Below are positions 8,580-17,570 of a DNA stretch of 51,350 nt, in pieces. The DNA is taken from the NCBI GenBank assembly GCA_030372995.1, contig JAUCPZ010000110.1:1-51350 (forward strand), written 5' to 3'. The stretch is from Dehalococcoidia bacterium. Its GTDB lineage: Bacteria > Chloroflexota > Dehalococcoidia > UBA2247 > RBG-13-53-26. A program made the translations under genes and the position numbers. The number at the start of each line of letters is the position of its first letter. The first letter of the stretch is position 1. The notes below the pieces were generated by a model. That model saw only the letters and a program-made list of their open reading frames with translations. It did not search any database and was not told where the DNA came from.

Positions 8580-8866
8580 TGCCTACCTCCTGTCGATTTC
8601 AGGGCAAGCTTACACGGACGCCGGTGGTCTGCACAAGATTCCTGCGGTGCAGTCCGCCGCGTCTGCCCGCAAGCACCGGCGATATGCCACCATAGGATCA
8701 GCAGCACCCGCGTCGCCGTCCAAAGACATCGGGAGCAGGCACCACCAAGAGTCCTCCGTCAGTAGAAGCCAAGAGCCCCGGACGGCAATTCCATGGTTGC
8801 CGCTTTGCTGCCCCTCCAACTCCAATGAGAGAAGAGGAGAGCCTCGCCCTTCCGAGGCGGGCAGGG

Positions 8867-11278
8867 TCACGCGCTGCAGTGCTCGGTCCGCGCGATGATC
8901 TCGTCTTGGACTTCTCTGGTCAGATCAACGAAGTATGCCGAGTATCCCGAGACCCTGACCATAAGATCGGGGTACTTCTCAGGATTCCGCTGCGCATCGA
9001 GGAGCGTTTCCCGGCTGACCAGGTTGACCTGCAGGTGCATGCCTCCCAGCTCGAAGTAACCCCTGATGAGGGCGCCCAGTATCTGCGTGCCCTCGTCGCC
9101 GCTGAGATCGACAGGACTGAACTTGATGTTCACCGAGACGCCGCCCGCTGCCAGCGAGTAGTCGATCTTCGTGATTGACTTCAGGCAGGCGGTCGGCCCC
9201 TTTGTGTCAGACCCGTCACAGGGTGAGAGCCCATTGGCGAAAGTCTGGAAAGCCTTCCGGCCGCTGGGCAGGGCGCCAACGAAGCCGCCAAACCCCTCGT
9301 GGGTAGTCATGCTCAGGAACCCCGGCAGATAGAGGCCTCCCCGAGTGTTGCGGTGCCTGGCCACCTCCTCACAGAAGATGCCGGCCACCAGCCGTGCGTA
9401 GCTATCGGGCAGGTCATCGTCATTACCATACTTCGGCACCCGGCTCAGGAGGCGGTAGACATCCTCATGCCCCTCGAAGTTGTCCTCCATTGCCTTGAGG
9501 AGCTGCTCCATGGTCAGCTTCTTTTCGCTGAAGACGAGACGGTCGATGGCCGCCAGCGAATTGGCGACGTCCGCAGTCCCCACACCCTGTACGCAGGTGA
9601 AGTTGTAGACCGCCCCGCCCGCCGTGACGTCCTTTCCGTTGTCCAGGCAGCCTCCAGTGAGCGCCGACAGCAAAGGACTCGGGTAGAGGTGTTCATGGGC
9701 CAAAGTCAGCGCATTCAGCCCTATCACCATCTGTTCCACCAGCCAGGACACCTGCCGACGGAAGGCCTGCACAAGTTCATCCATTCCGCTGAAGCGCAGA
9801 GGATCGCCTGTTTCCATGCCGACCTTCTCCTTCACCGCCGGGCAATATCCGTTGCGCAGCGCCATCTCCAGGCAGATGGGCAGGCTCATTAGAGCAGCGT
9901 CAGTCGAGCCAAACGTCTTGCGCGGTACCGATATCTCCACACAGCCGATGACGACGTAGTCACAAGCATCCTCCTCCTGGATGCCCTTCCGCACAAGCGC
10001 TGGCACAATCACTTCGTCATTCACGAACGCCGGCATGGCTCCGCCACTTTTGAGCACTTCCACACAACGCTTCAGATAGGCATCGGGCGACTTCCCGTGG
10101 ATCCGCGCATGGAGATTGGGGTGCCTGGTCTTCAGGACCTCCCGCGTGTCGAGAATGGCATAGGTAAGCTCATCGGTTGCGTCTTCGCCATCAGGGGTCA
10201 ATCCACCGATGGTGATCGCCGGGTTGGCCGGGAAGCCACTGAAGAAGGGAGCCAGATAGTCGCTGAACAGTGGGACAAACTCGGACAGCTTGATGAAGAG
10301 GCAACCCAGCAGCTCTATGGCCCGGTCTCTGGTCAGGACGCCTCTTTCGCGGTCGCGCCGATAGTAAGGGTAGAGATACTGGTCCAGCCGACCCAGACAA
10401 AGCGCCTGCTCGTAGTTCTCCTGGTGGAGGGCGACCTCCAGTAACCACAGGCTTTGCAGGGCTTCGTGAAACGTCTCAGCGGGCCCGGCCGGCACCTTTC
10501 CGCATATCCGGGCGATCTCGAGCAGCTCGGCCTTCCTGGCCTTGTCGGTTTCCGCCTCCGCCATCGCCAGTGCCTCAGCCCGATATCTGTTGGCAAACTG
10601 GATGACACCCTGGCAGGCGATCTCCACCGCCTTGTAGAAGGGACGCTTCCTCAATTCGTCCGGATCAGCTCCCAGCGGACCATCCAGGTCGGCCATCCTT
10701 TGCCTGGCCTCCGTGATGATGCCGTTGAGCCCCACCTTGAGCAGCTTCTCGAAGTCGGGGGCTGTGTGAGAAATGCCGCCAGCCTCGGTCAGCAGGAAGA
10801 AGCCGAATTTCCCCAGCAGATACACCGGCATGGGCGGCGATATGAAATCATCGGCGTAGTCCACCAGAACCTTGTCTGGCCAGAAGGGGAAGATGTCCTT
10901 GTCCAGTTCCTCTATCTCGGCCTGGCTGATGTGGAGCGAATTCCCGCCCCGCTTGTCCAGATTCCCCAGCTCCGGCCAAATCAGCAGGCCGAGGAACTCG
11001 GGGTAGATGATCGCCCCCACCCGCTTGCTGGTGAGGTTGCCGACCAATAGCTCATCAGGATATATCTTCGCCTGCAGCTTCTCCAGAATGTGAGACACGG
11101 CCCTCGCCCGCCTGACCGCCGCTGGCTCGAACCAAACATGCGGCCCCCTCATGTATTCCGTGAGGTATCGGGCCCGTTCGATGCACACCGCCTTCCTGGC
11201 CGTGAGCAACTCGCTGTGGAGCCGCGCCAGCCTGGGGTAACGATCCAGCTTTCTCTCCGACACAGCGATGCCACCCAT
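8867..11278 (-). CDS. Glycyl radical enzyme, C-x-E (eliminase/lyase) type
   Basis: An 803-aa pyruvate-formate-lyase-superfamily enzyme. The C-terminal glycyl radical motif RVSGYSA is present (radical Gly778). The active-site loop is GCVEI with Cys446 and Glu448. The C-x-E arrangement is that of glycerol/propanediol dehydratase, choline TMA-lyase and hydroxyproline dehydratase, whereas PFL has Cys-Cys. Substrate cannot be assigned. The first in-frame start (TTG, 11323) has no ribosome site; the ATG at 11278 follows GGGAGG with 8-nt spacing. A radical-SAM activase is required for function but none is encoded in this window. The enzyme is oxygen sensitive, which suggests an anaerobe. Confidence 0.9.
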   Translation of the reverse strand: MGGIAVSERKLDRYPRLARLHSELLTARKAVCIERARYLTEYMRGPHVWFEPAAVRRARAVSHILEKLQAKIYPDELLVGNLTSKRVGAIIYPEFLGLLIWPELGNLDKRGGNSLHISQAEIEELDKDIFPFWPDKVLVDYADDFISPPMPVYLLGKFGFFLLTEAGGISHTAPDFEKLLKVGLNGIITEARQRMADLDGPLGADPDELRKRPFYKAVEIACQGVIQFANRYRAEALAMAEAETDKARKAELLEIARICGKVPAGPAETFHEALQSLWLLEVALHQENYEQALCLGRLDQYLYPYYRRDRERGVLTRDRAIELLGCLFIKLSEFVPLFSDYLAPFFSGFPANPAITIGGLTPDGEDATDELTYAILDTREVLKTRHPNLHARIHGKSPDAYLKRCVEVLKSGGAMPAFVNDEVIVPALVRKGIQEEDACDYVVIGCVEISVPRKTFGSTDAALMSLPICLEMALRNGYCPAVKEKVGMETGDPLRFSGMDELVQAFRRQVSWLVEQMVIGLNALTLAHEHLYPSPLLSALTGGCLDNGKDVTAGGAVYNFTCVQGVGTADVANSLAAIDRLVFSEKKLTMEQLLKAMEDNFEGHEDVYRLLSRVPKYGNDDDLPDSYARLVAGIFCEEVARHRNTRGGLYLPGFLSMTTHEGFGGFVGALPSGRKAFQTFANGLSPCDGSDTKGPTACLKSITKIDYSLAAGGVSVNIKFSPVDLSGDEGTQILGALIRGYFELGGMHLQVNLVSRETLLDAQRNPEKYPDLMVRVSGYSAYFVDLTREVQDEIIARTEHCSA

Positions 11279-11437
11279 GTCATTTCCCTCCCTCTCGTTT
11301 CTCAACGGGTCTATGCTGGCCAACGCAGTGCGAGGATTTGATATCTTCCGAGCGCCAAAGACGGAAATTGAGCCGCCGGTCTCTAGCGCGCCTTTGCAGG
11401 GAGCAGCACGTCAGCACCATCCTCTCTCCCCCTTGCC

Positions 11438-11512
11438 CCACGCCCGGTGGGAGGGCCCCATCGGGCGTGGACCGTCACACCCTGATAGTATCATGGCCAG
11501 AGCACTTGTCAA
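11438..11512 (-). promoter_or_regulatory. Promoter and 5' leader hairpin of the glycyl radical enzyme
   Basis: Minus-strand TTGACA (11507-11512), 16-bp spacer, TACTAT (11485-11490); start near 11478. The leader then begins with a 9-bp perfect stem CCACGCCCG / CGGGCGTGG (arms 11462-11470 and 11438-11446). A leader of about 200 nt remains before the start codon. No known riboswitch recognised. Confidence 0.4.
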
Positions 11513-11565
11513 CGCATTCTCAACCCGCCTCGGGGAGGCGATCCGTTCTGCGCTCGAAAAGGTCG

Positions 11566-11574
11566 TGCTATACT
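11566..11574 (+). promoter_or_regulatory. Extended -10 promoter of the 2-hydroxyacid dehydrogenase
   Basis: TGCTATACT is an extended -10 (TGn plus TATACT) on the plus strand. The predicted start is near 11581, leaving a leader of about 52 nt before the ATG at 11633. The -35 is weak, as is common with an extended -10. Confidence 0.5.
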
Positions 11575-11632
11575 ACGGCCATCCGGCAAACGATCGAACC
11601 CAGGCGACCACTCCAGCCGAAGGGAGGGTGAC

Positions 11633-12646
11633 ATGGCAGGAAAGAAGGTACTGATCCTCTCCCCGCTGCCCGAAGACGCAGCGAGGATGCTCATAGGGGC
11701 CAAAGTCAGCGCCAGCGAACTTGAAGATGTATCGATAGTCACCTACAAAGGAAAACAGAAGTCTGAGCTTATCAGCGCGGTCGCGGACGCCGACGTCATC
11801 ATTGGTGATTACACCAACAACGTTGCCATGGACGCCGACGTGATGCGGGCAGCCAAGCGTTGCGTCCTCATACAACAACCCTCCACGGGATATCAACACA
11901 TCGATGTGGACGCCGCGGCGAAGGAGGGCATTGCGGTAGCCAACACTGCGGGCACTAACACCTTCGCGGTAGCCGAACACACCATTATGCTCATACTCGC
12001 GTGCTTGAAGAAGCTGCTGCTGGCCCATGAGAAAACCAAACGGGCTGAATGGGCCCAGGACGAGATGCCCCTTTACGGAGTGTTCGAACTGTGGGGGAAG
12101 ACCATCGGGATCATCGGCATGGGGCGGATCGGCAAGGAAGTAGCCAGGAGGGCGAAACCGTTCGGCGCGCGTCTGATCTACTTCGACGTTAACCGTCTGA
12201 GCGCCGAAATGGAGAGGTCTCTCGACCTGACCTATCATTCGCTGGACGACGTGATAGCGCAGTCCGACGTGATAACCATCCACACGCCGCTCACACCTGA
12301 GACCGAGAATCTCATCAACGCGGAGCGCATAGCCAAGATGAAGCCGAATGTCGTCATTGTCAACGTCTCAAGAGGGGCCATCATCGACGAGTCGGCGCTG
12401 GCGAGAGCTTTGAAGGACAAGCGAATACAGGGCGCCGGCCTGGATGTCTTTGCCGATGAGCCAATCAGCCCAAAGAACCCTCTGTTGGACGCGCCCAACG
12501 TAATACTGACTCCGCACATAGCGGGGGCCACCAACGAATCGCGGGCCCGCATCATAGACATGACCATCGAAAACGTAGTCACCATGCTCAGGGGACAGGA
12601 ACCCATCAACATCGTGAACGGGGTCAAACCGAGGTTCTCGCGGTAG
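11633..12646 (+). CDS. D-isomer-specific 2-hydroxyacid dehydrogenase (NAD)
   Basis: A 337-aa dehydrogenase of the phosphoglycerate / D-lactate / glyoxylate reductase family, without an ACT regulatory domain. NAD motif GMGRIG lies at residues 162-167 with Asp185 ending the second strand (NAD preference). The catalytic triad is Arg247 (NVSRGA), Glu276 (FADEP) and His295 (TPHIAG). GGGAGG precedes the ATG. It is the first of two plus-strand genes, divergent from the glycyl radical enzyme, with a ThDP enzyme 198 bp downstream. The arrangement suggests a 2-oxo/2-hydroxy-acid pathway, but the substrate is unknown. It is too short for typical SerA. Confidence 0.9.
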   Translation: MAGKKVLILSPLPEDAARMLIGAKVSASELEDVSIVTYKGKQKSELISAVADADVIIGDYTNNVAMDADVMRAAKRCVLIQQPSTGYQHIDVDAAAKEGIAVANTAGTNTFAVAEHTIMLILACLKKLLLAHEKTKRAEWAQDEMPLYGVFELWGKTIGIIGMGRIGKEVARRAKPFGARLIYFDVNRLSAEMERSLDLTYHSLDDVIAQSDVITIHTPLTPETENLINAERIAKMKPNVVIVNVSRGAIIDESALARALKDKRIQGAGLDVFADEPISPKNPLLDAPNVILTPHIAGATNESRARIIDMTIENVVTMLRGQEPINIVNGVKPRFSR

Positions 12647-12701
12647 CAGCTCGAATCACCAAGAGGTTTGTCAACACGATTTGGAGGTGTTCACGCATCG
12701 C

Positions 12702-12745
12702 AGGCAAGCTTGCCTCTGCCACTCGTGGGGCTCTGTGCACAGAGC
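12702..12745. repeat. Two perfect palindromes (14 and 16 bp)
   Basis: AGGCAAGCTTGCCT at 12702-12715 and GCTCTGTGCACAGAGC at 12730-12745 are both perfect and lie 14 bp apart, upstream of the ThDP enzyme gene. Neither is followed by a T-run, so a dimeric-regulator operator is more likely than a terminator. They could also be fold-back transcript elements. Confidence 0.55.
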
Positions 12746-12844
12746 TGATGCCTCTCTGCGTTCGTTTCATCCGCCGAGACCTGCGGATAGAGGGAGTTGA
12801 AGAGCCGCAGAAGTCCCCCTTTCTCACAAACACGGAGGTGATCC

Positions 12845-14530
12845 ATGTCTCAACAGATGACCGGAGCGCAGGCCCTGGTTCAGGCCCTTCTCAAGATGGG
12901 CACCGCCAGGATTTACGGCATCATCGGCACATCCAACGTGGCCTTCGTCGATGCCCTCTACGACGTGCGCGGCGAGATCAGGTATGTGTCGTGCCGTCAC
13001 GAACAGGTGGCGGCGAGCATGGCTGACGCGGAGGGCAGGCTTACGGGGCGGCCCGGCGTCGTTCTGGTACATTCAGGTCCAGGCGCCCTCAACGCCTTGA
13101 TCTCCGCCGGCAACGCCTACAAAGATTCGTCCCCAATGATGATCATCACAGGAGCCGTCAAGCGCCGCCTGGCAAAGTGTGACGGCATGCTCGAGGTGGA
13201 CCATCGACGCGTGTTTGCCCCGCTGTGCAAGGGCACTTTCCGCCCTGAGTCTGCCGCCGAAATCCCTGGGGTCTTCTCCCTGGCCTACCGCGCCGCCATG
13301 AGCGGCGCCAGGGGACCAGTATTGATCGAGATTCCAGAGGATGTCTGGATCGAAAAGGCAGAGATAGACATTGACCAGATGCCACTCGCGGCGGATCCCC
13401 CTCCCCCCGTTGACCGCGCGGACGTGAAGGCAGCACTCGACATGCTGACGGCGGCCAGACTGCCACTGGTTCTGTCGGGAGGTGGCGTGGCCTATTCACA
13501 CTCCTCCCCTGACCTGGTCAAATTCGTCGAGGCGCTGTCGCTTCCGGTGATCACCACGGGCAATGGCAGGGGAACAATCCCGGAGACTCATCCGCTGTGC
13601 CTGGGGCGCGTTGGCTTCGGCGGGGGGAACGTGGTAGCCGACAAGGCTCTGGAGAAGTGCGACGCGCTTCTTTGTCTTGGCGCCGGCATCAGTGATATGA
13701 CCAGCTACGAATTCACGTCCCCTATCGGGGCCACAAACATAATGGTGGTCAACATCTCGCCTGAGTGCCTGTCACCCCAAGCGCCCAAGAGCAAGCTGAT
13801 CGTTGGCGACGCGGCCGATTTTCTGCGGCAGGCGCTGGCCGAACTCGGCGGGCGCCGGGAAGCGCCGCGCGGGCTCTGGACTGAGGCGCTGGCCGAAGCC
13901 CGCGAGCTGTGGAACCTCATTGTTTGGTCGTGCGCCAGCCGCCAGGGAAAGCTTCCTTGTCCCGGGCACGTCATCAGGCAACTGGCGGGCAAAGTGCCAG
14001 AAGACACCATCGTGAGTGTCGGCGCCGGGATGCACTTGCTCTACCCGATGGTCTATATGCCTGCCAAACACCCGCTCTGCTATCTGTCCACGGTGAATTT
14101 CGGCTCCATGGGCTTCGGGCTGGCGGCCGCCATGGCCGCCAAGTCGGTGTACCCGCAGCGGACCGTGGTGGCGGTGCTGGGGGACGGGGACTTCATGATG
14201 ACCATGCAGGATCTGGAGACCGCCGTCCGTGAAGGGCTGGACATCAAGATCGTGATCCTCAACGACTTCCGCTACCGGGTGCTCAACTTCCGCCAGAAGC
14301 TGCAGTTCGGCGGGCGCATCATCGGCACCGAGCACAACAACCCGGATTTTGCCCAGCTTGCCAAGTGCTTTGGCGCTGCGGGCTACCGCCTCGACTCTCC
14401 CGAGCAGGTAGATCGAGTACTGGATTCTGCGCTAGCCGCCAAGGGGCCGGTGGTGGTAGACGTCATCATCGATCCGGAGGACATGCCCCCGATGAATGCC
14501 GAGGCCACGCTGCGCATGTCGGCGGGTTAG
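12845..14530 (+). CDS. Thiamine diphosphate-dependent enzyme, acetolactate synthase/decarboxylase superfamily
   Basis: 561 aa with the three-domain layout of this family: N-terminal pyrimidine-binding domain with catalytic Glu53 (RHEQ), a central domain, and a C-terminal pyrophosphate-binding domain with the GDGDF...N motif (446-473). Family members include acetolactate synthase, oxalyl-CoA decarboxylase, sulfoacetaldehyde acetyltransferase and benzoylformate decarboxylase. Residues that separate them are not clear to me. No small regulatory subunit (ilvN) is nearby, which argues against acetolactate synthase in Ile/Val synthesis. The ribosome site GGAGGTGATC (12834-12843) is a 10-base match to the usual 16S 3' end, so it should be translated strongly. 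Confidence 0.87.
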   Translation: MSQQMTGAQALVQALLKMGTARIYGIIGTSNVAFVDALYDVRGEIRYVSCRHEQVAASMADAEGRLTGRPGVVLVHSGPGALNALISAGNAYKDSSPMMIITGAVKRRLAKCDGMLEVDHRRVFAPLCKGTFRPESAAEIPGVFSLAYRAAMSGARGPVLIEIPEDVWIEKAEIDIDQMPLAADPPPPVDRADVKAALDMLTAARLPLVLSGGGVAYSHSSPDLVKFVEALSLPVITTGNGRGTIPETHPLCLGRVGFGGGNVVADKALEKCDALLCLGAGISDMTSYEFTSPIGATNIMVVNISPECLSPQAPKSKLIVGDAADFLRQALAELGGRREAPRGLWTEALAEARELWNLIVWSCASRQGKLPCPGHVIRQLAGKVPEDTIVSVGAGMHLLYPMVYMPAKHPLCYLSTVNFGSMGFGLAAAMAAKSVYPQRTVVAVLGDGDFMMTMQDLETAVREGLDIKIVILNDFRYRVLNFRQKLQFGGRIIGTEHNNPDFAQLAKCFGAAGYRLDSPEQVDRVLDSALAAKGPVVVDVIIDPEDMPPMNAEATLRMSAG

Positions 14531-14542
14531 CAGCCAAGTATG

Positions 14543-14573
14543 GTCCAACCCGGGCAGATGCCACGGTTGGGAC
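14543..14573. terminator. Convergent-gene hairpin
   Basis: GTCCAACC (14543-14550) pairs with GGTTGGGAC (14565-14573) with one bulged G. It lies between the convergent ends of the ThDP enzyme and the ABC permease. There is no strong U-tract. Confidence 0.3.
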
Positions 14574-14578
14574 TCCGC

Positions 14579-15640
14579 TCACGCCATGGCACGTCTCATC
14601 CTGTGGCCTGCCAGCACCACGACGGCTACGAGCAAAACGTCCAGCACCGCCAAGACAATGACGTGCACGGCGATCTCTGACCACCCGGCCCCTTCCTGGC
14701 TGATGCGCACCACGGGTTCTACCAGATAGTAGGTGGGGAATATCTGGCCAATCCACTGCGGAATCTCCGGGAACAGATAGATGATCGCCGGTGCGAACAG
14801 CAGAATCCCGCCCGATTTCCAGACGGCAAAGAGGGATGACATATCTTTGGCAAAGGACCCCAGTATCAGCCCGAGTTCTGCGGCCATCACCGCGCCCAGC
14901 GCCAGCATGAGCGTCAGGAGCCCCGGCTCGGCCCCGAAGGCCTGATTCAGGGCGAGGATGATCAGGCCCATGGCGAGGCTGATGACAAAACCCACGATCC
15001 CTTTTGCCACAAAGATCTCGCGGAGCGTCGTCGGGGTGACGGTCAGGGCGTCCAGCGTCCGTTTCTGTCTCTCGGTCACCAGGGAGGTCGCTGGCAGGAA
15101 CATGCCGCCGACAAAGACGGCCATCAGCACCAGCAGGGGCAACAGGCGGTCGCTCCACGGGATGCTGACCTTGTTTCCCAGAGGTGTTATGGTGACATCC
15201 ACCGGAGCCTCGCGGCCGGACAGTTGCCTGATCAGATCCAGCAGTGTCACTTGCGCCACCACGCGGTGCTTGGCCAGGCTCTCGCCCCAGACAAAGGCCG
15301 TGACCTCTACGTGCTGTCCTTCTTTGACAAGGCTGTCGAAATCCTGCGGCAGCACAATCCCGTAGTCCACGGCGCCGATCCTGGCGGCACGCTCCAGTTC
15401 CCCGGCGGAGCTGTACTGCCTGAGCACCACCGCCTGGCTTTCTCGCAACAGGCTCACCAGTGCGGAGGCGCCCTCATCCGCAATTCCCAACCTCGGCTTG
15501 TCATTGAACAGGGTGCCAAAGACGAGTGACAGCACCATCGACAGCACGATCGGGACCACCACCGACCATAGGAAGATGAAGCTCTTGGGGCCCTGCAGCA
15601 ATTCCCTCCTCAGCAGAACGGCGATGCGCCTAACGTTCAC
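14579..15640 (-). CDS. ABC-2 type exporter permease (second permease)
   Basis: 353 aa, the usual layout of the ABC-2 (ABC2_membrane_3) family: one N-terminal transmembrane helix (about residues 22-42), an extracytoplasmic domain of about 130 residues, then five or six C-terminal helices from about residue 170. It overlaps the upstream permease gene by 4 bp (ATGA), indicating translational coupling. With its partner it should form a heterodimeric membrane channel driven by the ATPase at 16692-17558. Substrate unknown; drug or lipid export is typical for TetR-linked ABC-2 systems. Confidence 0.85.
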   Translation of the reverse strand: MNVRRIAVLLRRELLQGPKSFIFLWSVVVPIVLSMVLSLVFGTLFNDKPRLGIADEGASALVSLLRESQAVVLRQYSSAGELERAARIGAVDYGIVLPQDFDSLVKEGQHVEVTAFVWGESLAKHRVVAQVTLLDLIRQLSGREAPVDVTITPLGNKVSIPWSDRLLPLLVLMAVFVGGMFLPATSLVTERQKRTLDALTVTPTTLREIFVAKGIVGFVISLAMGLIILALNQAFGAEPGLLTLMLALGAVMAAELGLILGSFAKDMSSLFAVWKSGGILLFAPAIIYLFPEIPQWIGQIFPTYYLVEPVVRISQEGAGWSEIAVHVIVLAVLDVLLVAVVVLAGHRMRRAMA

Positions 15641-16695
15641 TGGAATCTCCTTCGTAGAGCCACCATCCCGGTCACGAGAAGGCCCACACTGAAGGCCAGG
15701 AGTATGACGAGGTTCTGCCAGATGTCGGGCCAGCCCGAGCCGTAGTTGGCTACACGGTCCACGGTGTTGACAAGGTAGTACGAAGGAATCACCTTGGCCC
15801 AGCCGGTGACCACACCGGGGAAGAGCACGCCCATGCCAGGTATGACCAGGGTCACCAGCGCTAAGACACCCCAGGCCAGCACGGACATCATGTCCTTGGC
15901 CAGTGAGGCTATCAGGAAACCGACCCCGGTCACCAGGAGCGCACCCAGCAGCAGGGCCACGATGATGATGAGCGGTTGGTCATTCAGGCCACGCACCAGG
16001 CCCATGAACAGTGCTCCCTGCCCGAAAGCCAGGGCTATCCCGGTGATGCCCTTGGCAGCGAACAGGTCTTTGACGGACAGCGGCGCCACCAGCAAGGCCT
16101 GGATAGTCCGGTGCTCTATCTCTTCCGTTATCAAAGTGGCCATGCCATACGTCTCGAATACTATCAAGAACACAGCGAACAGGGGACGCATGCGGTCCCG
16201 CGGTGGTATCTGCTTCCCTGCCATGTCCGGGCCGGGGACTATGCAGGTCGAGAAATCCACGGTCAATGGCTCTCCGGTGTGCGCATAGATCATATCCCGC
16301 ACAAGGGATGCCACCGCCTCGGCAGCTTCCTCCGGTGTATCCGAGGCAATGTAGAGATTGATCTGGGCCTTCTCGCCGGATGACAGTACTTCCAGCAAGT
16401 CGGCGGGCAGCACCAGGCCAGCCAGGTATCTGCCGGCCACCACCCCTTCCCTCAACTCATCTTCGGAGTCCGCCACATGAACTCTCAGCCCTCGTTGTTC
16501 CGCTCCCTCCGATATGGGCGACCATCCCGGCGCATACACACCGACATCCATGGTTTCGTCCACAGATGCGGGCATGACGAAGTAGAGCAACACATAGACC
16601 AGCAGGCCCAGTCCTGTCATCAGAGCAAAGAACCGGTTCCTGAAGTACAGGGTGAAGTCCTTGACAATCAGGGTCCGGATGGCGCGCGGGTTCAT
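15637..16695 (-). CDS. ABC-2 type exporter permease (first permease)
   Basis: 352 aa with the same topology as the following gene: N-terminal helix (about 22-42), extracytoplasmic domain, and a C-terminal bundle of about five helices. The two permeases are clearly paralogous in layout but diverged. Its ATG overlaps the end of the ATPase gene by 4 bp and its own end overlaps the next permease by 4 bp, so all three are translated from one mRNA. Confidence 0.85.
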   Translation of the reverse strand: MNPRAIRTLIVKDFTLYFRNRFFALMTGLGLLVYVLLYFVMPASVDETMDVGVYAPGWSPISEGAEQRGLRVHVADSEDELREGVVAGRYLAGLVLPADLLEVLSSGEKAQINLYIASDTPEEAAEAVASLVRDMIYAHTGEPLTVDFSTCIVPGPDMAGKQIPPRDRMRPLFAVFLIVFETYGMATLITEEIEHRTIQALLVAPLSVKDLFAAKGITGIALAFGQGALFMGLVRGLNDQPLIIIVALLLGALLVTGVGFLIASLAKDMMSVLAWGVLALVTLVIPGMGVLFPGVVTGWAKVIPSYYLVNTVDRVANYGSGWPDIWQNLVILLAFSVGLLVTGMVALRRRFQ

Positions 16696-17558
16696 CCCTC
16701 CAGCCCTCTACCGGTGATCTTGATGAAGATGTCTTCCAGCGTAGCCTCTTCGCTGTGAATGGTGATGACTTTCTCACCGGCAAACAGCTTGCGCACCATC
16801 TCCGGCGTCTCCGGCGCATCCAGCAGCACTTCCCGATCCTGGAGTTCCCCCGACGGGGTCTGGACCTTCGCTTTCAGAGCCCTCTTGCCGTACTTCTGCT
16901 TCAGGTTATGCGGGGTATCCAGGGCCACGATCCTGCCGCCGTTCATAAAGGCCACGCGGTCGCAAAGCTTATCCGCCTCCACCATGTCATGGGTGGTCAG
17001 AAAGACCGTGGCGCCCCGCGCCCGTTCTTCGAGGATGATGGCCCGGATAGCCTCAGCGGACGCCGGATCGAGGCCAGCCGTCGGCTCGTCCAAGAAGAGA
17101 ATGCGCGGCCGGTTCACCAGTGATCTCGCCACCATGAGCCGCTGTTTCATACCCTTGGAGTATCCTTCCACCCTCTCCTTCTCGCGCCCAGCCAGGCCCA
17201 CTCGCTTCAGCAGCGCCTTACCATCGAACTCTTTGACGCCAAAGAGCCGGGCGAAGAGCTCCAGATTCTCCAGAGCGCTCATCTGCTCATACAGGTTGGT
17301 CTGCTCAAAACAGACGCCGATCTGCCCGCGGATCTTGGCCGCGTGCCGGGAGACGTCCATCCCCAGCACCCGCGCCCCGCCGCCCTTGGGCTTGAGCTGG
17401 CCCGTCAGCATCTTGACGGTCGTGGTCTTGCCGGCGCCGTTTGGCCCCAGGAACCCCAGTATCTCGCCTTCGGCGATTCTGAAGCTGATGTGATCCACAG
17501 CGACCAGATTTACGTATGTGTACGTCAATTCGTCCGCTACTATGGCGTCACCAGCCAT
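16692..17558 (-). CDS. ABC transporter ATP-binding protein (ABC-2 exporter)
   Basis: 288 aa with all nucleotide-binding motifs: Walker A GPNGAGKT (38-45), Q-loop Gln86, signature YSKGMKQR (133-140; the usual LSGGQ replaced as in DrrA/CcmA-type exporters), Walker B ILFLDE (153-158) and switch His190. A C-terminal extension of about 60 residues after the core ends in the EATLEDIFIKITGR motif typical of this subfamily. It starts 12 bp after tetR with AAGGGG upstream. It energises the two following permeases. Confidence 0.93.
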   Translation of the reverse strand: MAGDAIVADELTYTYVNLVAVDHISFRIAEGEILGFLGPNGAGKTTTVKMLTGQLKPKGGGARVLGMDVSRHAAKIRGQIGVCFEQTNLYEQMSALENLELFARLFGVKEFDGKALLKRVGLAGREKERVEGYSKGMKQRLMVARSLVNRPRILFLDEPTAGLDPASAEAIRAIILEERARGATVFLTTHDMVEADKLCDRVAFMNGGRIVALDTPHNLKQKYGKRALKAKVQTPSGELQDREVLLDAPETPEMVRKLFAGEKVITIHSEEATLEDIFIKITGRGLEG

Positions 17559-17570
17559 GCTGTTCCCCTT

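Noticed and set aside
12845-14530. Calling the ThDP enzyme IlvB (acetolactate synthase)
   Set aside because: No IlvN or other branched-chain gene nearby, and diagnostic residues could not be confirmed by eye; family-level call kept.
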